A DNA stretch of 8,927 bases from Clostridia bacterium (lineage in GTDB: Bacteria > Bacillota > Clostridia > Christensenellales > CAG-1252): positions 1 to 8,927 of the forward strand of contig SACC01000044.1 of the NCBI GenBank assembly GCA_009928745.1, in the 5' to 3' direction. The notes beneath the pieces were generated by a model, which did no database searches, was not told where the DNA came from, and saw nothing but the letters and a program-made list of their open reading frames with translations. Below, in pieces: positions 1 through 5,513 of this stretch (within the stretch, counting starts at the first letter, position 1; every line of letters starts with the position of its first letter). The position numbers were made by a program, and so were the translations under genes.

Positions 1-564
1 AACAGATATTTCCAAAACAAAGGTATCTTTGGCAACGTATCTGTAGCTACACTTGAGCAGTATGCCGAACAGGCTGCAACACTAGGGGTATCGACAGGCA
101 AAACCAAAATGATACTTAAAGCGCTTGACCTTAATCCCGAACTCGATATTAACGAGTTAAAGGATATGGAGATGAAAGACTTGGTCGCGCTATTTAAGAA
201 AGGCGTGCAAAAAGGGCTTGACGCTACGGTAAAGGCGCAATATAAAACTCAGAGAGAAGCCTTGCAAGCTGAATATTCAGAGATAGCAACTTTTGAAGCC
301 GAGCTCGTTACCCTAAACGAACAGCTTGCCGTCTATGAAGGTGAAGAGGAAGGTAGATTGGAGCTTCAAACCCAAATAGCAGAAATAACAGCAGAGATCG
401 CAACTCTTCAAGTGGAGTACGAAGCCGAATTGCAAGAATTAATTGAAGACTGCCAAGCGGAAAGAGCGCAATTGAAGACTCAGCAGAGAGCGCAGAAGCA
501 ACAGAGAATTGCGGCGCATCAGGCTCAAAAGGCAAGCGGAAATTCGAATTCACCTAAGAATTAG
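1..564 (+). CDS. C-terminal part of an RsgI-like anti-sigma factor with a coiled-coil tail (5' end outside the window)
   Basis: The reading frame is open from base 1 (NRYFQNKGIFGNVSV...), so this is the last 187 residues of a longer gene, not a 151-residue protein starting at the internal ATG at 109. Residues about 29-66 (GVSTGKTKMILKALDL, then DINELKDMEMKDLVALF) align with the C-terminal end of the RsgI-like domain of the complete anti-sigma factor at 1193-2005 (ISVGKLKVIQNIIALD, then TIEELKDLSMRELNLIL). I therefore infer a paralogous membrane anti-sigma factor whose membrane and cytosolic parts lie to the left. Residues about 78-171 are almost wholly Glu/Gln/Ala/Leu with heptad-like spacing, a predicted long coiled coil with a single Cys. 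The last residues are a short Ser/Asn/Pro/Lys tail. By analogy with RsgI this part would lie outside the membrane. The role in sigma control is inferred from the paralogy alone. Confidence 0.7.
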   Translation, partial: NRYFQNKGIFGNVSVATLEQYAEQAATLGVSTGKTKMILKALDLNPELDINELKDMEMKDLVALFKKGVQKGLDATVKAQYKTQREALQAEYSEIATFEAELVTLNEQLAVYEGEEEGRLELQTQIAEITAEIATLQVEYEAELQELIEDCQAERAQLKTQQRAQKQQRIAAHQAQKASGNSNSPKN

Positions 565-574
565 CGCATACTGG

Positions 575-605
575 TTAAGGCATAGCCGCTCTGGCTATGC
601 CTTAA
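575..605 (+). terminator. Perfect 13-bp hairpin between the two regulatory genes, no T run
   Basis: TTAAGGCATAGCC (575-587) pairs perfectly with GGCTATGCCTTAA (593-605) around a 5-base loop, 10 bases after the stop codon of the preceding gene. Position and stability fit a transcript end. Neither strand has a run of T after the stem, so it is not a standard intrinsic terminator. It could also stabilise an mRNA 3' end. Confidence 0.5.
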
Positions 606-612
606 AGCTTAA

Positions 613-641
613 TGTAACAAAGACAAGAAATGTGTTATAAT
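613..641 (+). promoter_or_regulatory. Candidate promoter of the sigma/anti-sigma operon
   Basis: An extended -10, TG-T-TATAAT, lies at 633-641. Upstream, TGTAACA (613-619) offers either GTAACA with a 16-base spacer, a fair sigma-A -35, or TGTAAC with a 17-base spacer. TGTAAC is the -35 type used by some ECF sigma factors such as B. subtilis SigX. Transcription would start near 648, about 30 bases before the proposed start codon. Self-activation by the ECF factor is possible, but the -10 looks like a housekeeping one. Confidence 0.5.
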
Positions 642-677
642 AATTGTATTAAACCTTGCTGATAAAAAGGAATGCAA

Positions 678-1196
678 ATGTTACAGGATGAAATGCGTAA
701 TCTAAGGCAGGGAAAACTCTCTGCCTTAGAAACAATTTATTTAGAAACAAAGGATGCGGTGTTCTCATTGTGCTTGTCCTATATGAGGAACTATCTTCTT
801 GCTGAAGATATGATGCAGGACACCTATATAAATGTCAGAAAATATATTGCGCATTACAGAGAAGACAGTAACCCTAAAGGCTGGATTAATACGATTGCGA
901 AGAATCTTTGCCTTAATGAGCTAAAACGAAGAAAAAGAGAACAGCCATTGTCGGAGGATATGCAAATTGCCTCGAATTATACATTAAAAGCAAAAGACGA
1001 GAGCGGCGTTATACAACTTGCCCTTACGATACTTAAGCAAAGCGAAGCGAAAATTGTAATGATGCACGCGGTCGGCGATATTCCCCTTAAAGAAGTTGCC
1101 GAATTAGTCAAAAAACCTTACGCGACAGTCAGGTGGCAATATAGAAACGCCCTTGACAAATTAAAAAAAGAGATGGAAAAAAGAGAGTTGATATGA
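678..1196 (+). CDS. ECF-family RNA polymerase sigma factor
   Basis: An alternative sigma factor that directs RNA polymerase to stress or envelope genes. The first half is sigma region 2: AVFSLCLSYMRNYLLAEDMMQDTY is the core-binding/-10 part, and the NPKGWINTIAKNLCLNELKRRKRE stretch is the DNA-strand-opening part. The last 55 residues are region 4, a helix-turn-helix for the -35 element (EAKIVMMHAVGDIPLKEVAEL, then ATVRWQYRNALDKLKKEM). There is no region 3 or 1.1, and the length of about 172 residues is normal for ECF factors and too short for SigI (about 250). I place the start at the ATG at 678 because AAGGA at 667-671 is then 6 bases away; an in-frame ATG at 672 directly abuts that site. 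The stop overlaps the start of the anti-sigma gene as ATGA, implying translational coupling. The target regulon cannot be seen here. Confidence 0.9.
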   Translation: MLQDEMRNLRQGKLSALETIYLETKDAVFSLCLSYMRNYLLAEDMMQDTYINVRKYIAHYREDSNPKGWINTIAKNLCLNELKRRKREQPLSEDMQIASNYTLKAKDESGVIQLALTILKQSEAKIVMMHAVGDIPLKEVAELVKKPYATVRWQYRNALDKLKKEMEKRELI

Positions 1197-2005
1197 AAAG
1201 AAACGATGTGGAAAAAATGCTGAATACGGCAGCAAAAGGACTTGCGCCCGATGTATATCAAAGAGCGCTTGAAGCAGAAGTTGTTGTGGAGCCGCTTACT
1301 CAAGAGGTAAGTACTTCAAGACGCTTTTCTTTACGCAAACTTGCGCTTACGCTGTCCATTGTACTGATTCTCTTAATAAGCGGCGGCTCGCTTATCGGTC
1401 TGTCGACTGCGGAAGCCGAAAGCGTGTATTTGGACATTAATCCGTCAATAGAGCTTGTACTCAATCATTTTGACAGAGTTATCGCAGTGAATTACTATAA
1501 TGACGATGCCGAATCACTATTTGCGGATTATAAAATAAAGGGTAAAAAAATTGACGAAGTAATAGAAGTTTTTATTGCGAATGCCAATACTGCCGGATAT
1601 TTTGACGCTGAAGATTCGGCAATGTATATTAGCGTTGCTTCCAATAATTCAAAACGCGCGGAGAACAGCGCAACGCACCTCAAAGCGGTCGCCGCTAATA
1701 TTATTGCGCAGAAAGGCATAGCGGTCGGACTCGAAAAACAAAACGCCTCGGGAGTATCTAAGCAAACCGCCGACAGCTATAATATATCGGTGGGTAAACT
1801 AAAAGTGATACAAAATATTATCGCCCTAGACTCTAGCTATACTATTGAAGAGCTAAAAGATTTGAGCATGCGCGAACTTAATCTTATACTCCGCCAGATT
1901 GCCGCGCAACCTTCCAATAATCAAAATGATAACGGACAAGGCGGACAAAACCAAGGCGCGCAGGATCAAAATACTCCCGCCGGTCAAAACGGTCATAACG
2001 GCTAA
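1193..2005 (+). CDS. RsgI-like membrane anti-sigma factor, partner of the upstream ECF sigma
   Basis: This should hold the preceding sigma factor inactive at the membrane until an outside signal arrives. Order of parts in the 270 residues: a cytosolic segment of about 48 residues; one membrane helix at about 49-70 after a basic stretch (RRFSLRKL); an extracytoplasmic RsgI-type domain from about 75 to 237 with the hallmark VYLDINPSIEL (DINPS at 81-85) and DRVIAVNYYNDDA; and a disordered Asn/Gln/Gly tail at 240-270. In studied RsgI proteins the Asn-Pro bond of this motif is cleaved by autoproteolysis, and outer disordered tails have been tied to wall sensing. Both properties are transferred here by inference. 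The N-terminal segment does not look like the usual RsgI N-terminal SigI-binding domain, which fits an ECF rather than SigI partner. The start overlaps the sigma stop by 4 bases, with GAGAG 5 bases upstream as a weak ribosome site. Confidence 0.85.
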   Translation: MKRNDVEKMLNTAAKGLAPDVYQRALEAEVVVEPLTQEVSTSRRFSLRKLALTLSIVLILLISGGSLIGLSTAEAESVYLDINPSIELVLNHFDRVIAVNYYNDDAESLFADYKIKGKKIDEVIEVFIANANTAGYFDAEDSAMYISVASNNSKRAENSATHLKAVAANIIAQKGIAVGLEKQNASGVSKQTADSYNISVGKLKVIQNIIALDSSYTIEELKDLSMRELNLILRQIAAQPSNNQNDNGQGGQNQGAQDQNTPAGQNGHNG

Positions 2006-2036
2006 CTGTATTCATTATTCATTAATTTTTATAAAT

Positions 2037-2102
2037 AACCTCAATTATGTATGCTCATTATAGGTAATTAATCTTCAAGAGAGCGTAGTATTGAGGTTTT
2101 TT
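2037..2102 (+). terminator. Long branched hairpin with T run ending the sigma/anti-sigma operon
   Basis: AACCTCAAT (2037-2045) pairs with ATTGAGGTT (2090-2098). Inside it, TATGCTC (2050-2056) pairs with GAGCGTA (2081-2087) with one G-T wobble. The outer 3' arm runs into six T's (2097-2102). This is a plausible intrinsic terminator for the + strand operon, though the loop is large. The last T's touch the stop codon of the converging asparagine synthase gene. On the opposite strand the T run is poor. Confidence 0.5.
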
Positions 2103-3936
2103 ATATTATGCTCAAATTGAATTTTTTGAAGAAAGCGTCAATTTGTATAAGGTATGCAAATATCTGCGGCACGCGCATTAATTGCCCGTACCACGGATTA
2201 GCTGGATTAACTTTTCCGCTCGCCAGTTCTTCAAAATATTCCTTGTTGACCAGTTCATATAGCGCGCTTTTTTTATCATATACAAGCTTTGTCGCTTCAC
2301 TCTTTACATGATTGATGAAAATAGGATTAAAGCTTTTTGGATACGGACTTTTTTTGCGCAGTACTATTTCGTCAGGAAGTATCCCCTTAAAAGCTTCTCG
2401 GACTATGCCCTTTTCCCTGCCGTTCAACGCTTTGAATTCCCAAGGCATATTATATGCGTATTCCACTAGACGGTGGTCGCATAGCGGCACCCTTGCTTCC
2501 AAGCCGACGCTTGAGGTCATCCTGTCCTTGCGGTCGATAAGCGTCTGCATAAACCAGTAAAAATTAAGCATAAACATCTCTCGTACACGGCGGTTTTGTT
2601 TATCGTCGGTACTCAAGTAATCAGCGCTGTTGACAGTTTTTTTATATTCGTTATCCACGAACTCTTCGCACCCGCCGCCAAGAATACTTGGATTAAAAAG
2701 TTTTTTGCGCATATCAAGCGATTTTGACCAAGGGAAAGTATCGCTATATAGCAACTCTTCACGGTGATACCAAGGATACCCTGCAAAAATTTCGTCTGCG
2801 CATTCTCCCGATAAGCATACCGTGTGATTTTCCTTAACTTTTTTGCTGAAGAGCATTAAGGAAGAATCTACATCGCCCATTCCGGGCAGGTCTCTTGCAT
2901 AAGTTGCGTCTATAATGCTTTGCGCTACCTCTTGATTATCAAGCACTACATTTATATGGTTGCTCCCTATGGCGCTACTCATTATTCCAATATATTTACT
3001 GTCTGCGTCGGGTTGAAAGCTACTGCTTTCAAAATACTTTTCGTTATCCTCGTAATCTACCGAATAGGTCGTAAGTATTTGATTTTTTGAACGATAATAG
3101 TCCGAAGCTATCTTTGATATTATGCTCGAATCAAGTCCGCCTGACAGAAAACACGCAAGCGGAACGTCCGATACAAGCTGCCGCTCGACTGCGTTATATA
3201 TTAATTCGCGCGTTCTTTCCACTGTCCGCGCAAGATCATCCGTATGCTCCTGCGCCCTTATGCGCCAATACGAGCTGATAGCGCAAACATTGCCGCGCAT
3301 TTTTAGCTTTTCTCCCGGCTTGAGCTCTTTTACACCCTTAATACAACCGGTGCCTTGACTTCTTCCGGGTCCTAACAGGAGGATTTGTTTTATACCGTCA
3401 TTGTCGATTGTGTGGTCAACCTCGGGATGCAAGATAAGCGCCTTAATCTCTGACGCAAACAACAGTCCGTTTTTCAACCGGTAAAAGAACAACGGCTTGA
3501 CCCCAATGCGGTCGCGCGCTAAAAACAGCGTCTTTGCGTTATGCTCCCAGATTGCAAAAGCGTATATACCGTTCAGTCTATCAAGACACGCTTCGCCCCA
3601 TTCGGCGTAGGCTTTGAGCAGGACTTCGGTGTCAGAATGTCCCCAAAAGGTATGCCCTTTTTCATAAAGCGTCTGCCTGATGTCCTCGGTATTGTAAAGC
3701 TCACCGTTATACACAAGGGTAAAAGTCTCTCCCTTAACTGTAACAGTCATCGGCTGCTTGCCGCCTTCAGGGTCTACAACAACCAGCCTTCGCTGCCCGA
3801 ACACGGCGTTGTCCGATACGAAAATGCCTTCGTCATCCGGTCCGCGGTGCTTAATCGCGCGGCTCATATCTTCGACTATATGATAGTCGGGCGCTATACT
3901 TTTTCCGTAATCAATCCATCCCGCTATTCCACACAT
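2101..3936 (-). CDS. asnB: Asparagine synthase (glutamine-hydrolysing)
   Basis: Makes L-asparagine from L-aspartate, glutamine and ATP in the cytosol. The start is fixed by MCGIAGW: after Met removal Cys2 becomes the N-terminal nucleophile of the glutaminase domain (about 1-210), which also shows RGPDDEG (31-37), NGELYN (77-82) and GHSDTEVLL (99-107). The synthetase domain has the ATP PP-loop SGGLDSS (265-271) and SGECADEIFAGYPW (376-389), and continues to the end (LDRKDRMTSS-like and EARVPLCDHR stretches are present). At 611 residues it is full length and closest in layout to the AsnO/AsnB-type bacterial enzymes (AsnO of B. subtilis is linked to sporulation). It is the last gene of the dpaA-dpaB-asnB operon: the start lies 1 base after the dpaB stop, and its ribosome site AGGA (3947-3944) is inside the dpaB coding end. 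It converges on the regulatory operon at 2101. Confidence 0.95.
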   Translation of the reverse strand: MCGIAGWIDYGKSIAPDYHIVEDMSRAIKHRGPDDEGIFVSDNAVFGQRRLVVVDPEGGKQPMTVTVKGETFTLVYNGELYNTEDIRQTLYEKGHTFWGHSDTEVLLKAYAEWGEACLDRLNGIYAFAIWEHNAKTLFLARDRIGVKPLFFYRLKNGLLFASEIKALILHPEVDHTIDNDGIKQILLLGPGRSQGTGCIKGVKELKPGEKLKMRGNVCAISSYWRIRAQEHTDDLARTVERTRELIYNAVERQLVSDVPLACFLSGGLDSSIISKIASDYYRSKNQILTTYSVDYEDNEKYFESSSFQPDADSKYIGIMSSAIGSNHINVVLDNQEVAQSIIDATYARDLPGMGDVDSSLMLFSKKVKENHTVCLSGECADEIFAGYPWYHREELLYSDTFPWSKSLDMRKKLFNPSILGGGCEEFVDNEYKKTVNSADYLSTDDKQNRRVREMFMLNFYWFMQTLIDRKDRMTSSVGLEARVPLCDHRLVEYAYNMPWEFKALNGREKGIVREAFKGILPDEIVLRKKSPYPKSFNPIFINHVKSEATKLVYDKKSALYELVNKEYFEELASGKVNPANPWYGQLMRVPQIFAYLIQIDAFFKKFNLSII

Positions 3937-3937
3937 A

Positions 3938-4513
3938 TTATAATCCTATCATGACAGGCTGAAGCTGCCTGCCCTCAAGAGCAGCCTCTGCCGCATCTTT
4001 TAACAAATCAAAATCCGCGACAAGCGAATAAGGTTTTTTATCCGAATCGTCCTGCAAAAATGGAACAAAGTAAATGTTCTTTTTATTGATAAGGTCGCCG
4101 AAATTCCTTGCATTGTTAGATAGTCCGTCATTGGTTGATATCGCTATCAGCACAGGCTTGTTATTACGCAAATGCGCTTTTGCCGCCATAAGAACCGGCG
4201 TATCGGTTATAGCGTGATTAAGTTTTGTGAGCGTATTGCCGGTACATGGCGCAATGATTAGCAGATCCAGCAGACACTTCGGACCTATCGGTTCGGCATC
4301 GCATATTGTAGTTATCGGCTTTTTGCCCGTAATGAATTCAATATCGTACGAAAAATCCGCCGCCTTGTAAAATCTTGTGTCGGTATCACGTACAGAGTAC
4401 GAAAAAATCGGTATTATATTGTTGCTTTCCGCAAGTTTTTCCACACATGGCAAAATTTTTGTAAATGTGCAGAAAGACCCGGTAATAGCGAATCCTATGT
4501 TTTTATCCTTCAT
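3938..4513 (-). CDS. dpaB: Dipicolinate synthase subunit B
   Basis: Flavoprotein-like subunit of dipicolinate synthase (SpoVFB of B. subtilis), which with DpaA oxidises dihydrodipicolinate, a lysine-pathway intermediate, to dipicolinic acid for the spore core. Recognised by the N-terminal IGFAITGSFCTF (6-17), DLLIIAPCTGNTLTKL (83-98), DTPVLMAAKAHLRN (104-117), VLIAISTNDGLSNNARN (121-137) and IYFVPFLQDDSDKKP (147-161), all in the order of the family. At 191 residues it is normal length. The ATG at 4513 lies inside the end of dpaA (11-base overlap) and has only a weak ribosome site, so translation is probably coupled to dpaA. In spore formers that keep DpaAB the activity is expected in the mother cell late in sporulation; that timing is from the family, not the sequence. 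Confidence 0.95.
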   Translation of the reverse strand: MKDKNIGFAITGSFCTFTKILPCVEKLAESNNIIPIFSYSVRDTDTRFYKAADFSYDIEFITGKKPITTICDAEPIGPKCLLDLLIIAPCTGNTLTKLNHAITDTPVLMAAKAHLRNNKPVLIAISTNDGLSNNARNFGDLINKKNIYFVPFLQDDSDKKPYSLVADFDLLKDAAEAALEGRQLQPVMIGL

Positions 4514-5282
4514 ATTTTATATTTAAACTCTTAACAATGCTTTCCATAATATAGGACGCAGCGGCTTTGGGAGCCACGCTGCCGGGCACGCCGAGCGCAT
4601 GCAAGACATTGAGCCCTAATTGCGCTGCGTATTCATAGTCCACGCCTCCGGGCTTAGACGCCAAGTCAAGGATAAAGCATTCCTTATTGATAAGGCTGAG
4701 TATTTCTCCTTTTAATATTTTTGCAGGGATTGTGTTAATGATTGCTGTGAAGTTTTTTAATTCGTCTGTGTAGTTATCCAAGTTGAAAACTTTATCGGCA
4801 ACGTCTTGAGCAAGCGCGTATTCAGTCGCGTCAGAAGTCGCAACGCATACGCTTACATTATTCCTTTTTAAGCTGGCGGTAACCGCCTTGCCCACTCTGC
4901 CGTAACCTAATACAAGCGCTTTTATATCGTTAAGTGAATCTTCGGTATTAGTAATCAAATAGCTTAGCGCGCCCTCCGCTGTCAGCTCGGCGTTTTTAAC
5001 AAGAAACGCTTCGTCGGCATTGTAATCGTAATATTTAATATTTTTTGCGCTGAGCAGTTTTGCTGCATCCGCGGAAATATCTCTTGCAAAAACAACGCTG
5101 TCGCTTTCGATATTGAGAATAGCCTCCTTATCAAGCACGCAGGAAATAGATTTTAAATATATCTTTGTATGTCCGATAAAAAAAGACGCTTCATAAAAGC
5201 TCGCGGTAAGATAACCGTTCTTTATAAGCCCTTGTTCTATGTATTGCTCTCTCTTATCTTTCTTCTCCACAACAAATAACAT
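4503..5282 (-). CDS. dpaA: Dipicolinate synthase subunit A
   Basis: Dinucleotide-binding subunit of dipicolinate synthase (SpoVFA). The second half is a Rossmann fold with ALVLGYGRVGK (122-132), and the family signatures INTIPAKIL (182-190), LDLASKPGGVDYEYA (205-219) and HALGVPGSVAPKAAA (228-242). KNAELTAEGAL (96-106) matches the linker before the Rossmann fold in DpaA. The protein is 259 residues, shorter than the roughly 300 of the Bacillus protein, and the N-terminal 90 residues are the least conserved part. The start at 5282 is backed by AGAGG (5295-5291) 8 bases upstream. It is the first gene of the operon, with dpaB overlapping by 11 bases and asnB next. The neighbouring lysine/diaminopimelate genes often found with dpaAB are not in this window. 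Confidence 0.93.
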   Translation of the reverse strand: MLFVVEKKDKREQYIEQGLIKNGYLTASFYEASFFIGHTKIYLKSISCVLDKEAILNIESDSVVFARDISADAAKLLSAKNIKYYDYNADEAFLVKNAELTAEGALSYLITNTEDSLNDIKALVLGYGRVGKAVTASLKRNNVSVCVATSDATEYALAQDVADKVFNLDNYTDELKNFTAIINTIPAKILKGEILSLINKECFILDLASKPGGVDYEYAAQLGLNVLHALGVPGSVAPKAAASYIMESIVKSLNIKYEG

Positions 5283-5301
5283 TGCATCATCCTCTTGCTA
5301 A

Positions 5302-5329
5302 CTTTATATGAAAAATTGCGGCTTATTGT
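5302..5329 (-). promoter_or_regulatory. Sigma-K-like promoter candidate for dpaA-dpaB-asnB
   Basis: Reading the - strand, CAC with AC at 5329-5328, a 17-base spacer, then CATATAAAG (5310-5302). The sigma-K consensus is AC, 16-17 bases, CATAnnnTA. The CATA core and AC fit, but the final TA does not (AG here). The predicted transcript start (about 5296) would sit almost on the ribosome site, a tight fit. No good TTGACA/TATAAT pair was seen on this strand upstream of dpaA. In B. subtilis the dpaAB genes are under sigma-K, which is why the match deserves listing. Confidence 0.3.
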
Positions 5330-5372
5330 GATATTCTAAAAGCCTGATTCGTATATAATAATTCACGATTTG

Positions 5373-5384
5373 AATATTAATATT
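5373..5384. repeat. AT-only perfect palindrome
   Basis: AATATTAATATT, a 12-base perfect palindrome in the AT-rich centre of the divergent intergenic region 5283-5513. It may be a binding site, or just a by-product of AT-rich sequence. Confidence 0.25.
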
Positions 5385-5410
5385 TATATATTTATGTAAA
5401 AATATTTGTT

Positions 5411-5434
5411 TTGCGCAAATTGCTCAGCGCAATT
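5411..5434. repeat. Overlapping inverted repeats upstream of the PHP gene promoter, possible operator
   Basis: TTGCGC (5411-5416) is the inverted partner of GCGCAA (5427-5432), and AATTGC (5418-5423) of GCAATT (5429-5434) around TCAGC. TTGCGCAA (5411-5418) is itself a palindrome. The element sits 17 bases upstream of the -35 box at 5451, a usual place for an activator or a looped repressor site. No regulator gene lies beside it. Confidence 0.35.
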
Positions 5435-5450
5435 ACTCATTTATTCAATA

Positions 5451-5479
5451 TTGACACATCTTCAGTTTAATAATATAAT
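5451..5479 (+). promoter_or_regulatory. Consensus sigma-A promoter of the PHP-domain gene
   Basis: TTGACA (5451-5456), exactly 17 bases, then TATAAT (5474-5479): a perfect match to the vegetative promoter. The transcript should start near 5486, giving a leader of about 28 bases that contains an AAT trinucleotide run (5488-5500) and the ribosome site GGAG (5503-5506), 7 bases before the ATG. Confidence 0.85.
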
Positions 5480-5513
5480 AGGTAAAGAATAATAATAATA
5501 CTGGAGAATTAAG

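Noticed and set aside
109..564. A separate 151-residue gene starting at ATG 109
   Set aside because: The frame is open to base 1 and the upstream residues continue the RsgI-like similarity, so the ATG is an internal Met of a truncated gene.
678..1196. SigI as the identity of the sigma factor because its partner is RsgI-like
   Set aside because: Length of about 172 residues and region 2 to region 4 layout are ECF; SigI is about 250 residues with a different C-terminal half.
3541..3954. A 137-codon open frame on the + strand
   Set aside because: It lies wholly antisense to the glutaminase domain of asnB, has no ribosome site and no recognisable motif.
5302..5337. Sigma-E promoter using GAATATC and CATATAAA upstream of dpaA
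   Set aside because: The two boxes are 19 bases apart, whereas sigma-E promoters have 14-15, so the spacing does not fit.
5488..5500. AAT trinucleotide run as a phase-variation repeat
   Set aside because: Only about four units, in the untranslated leader after the promoter; too short and with a unit that would not change a reading frame.
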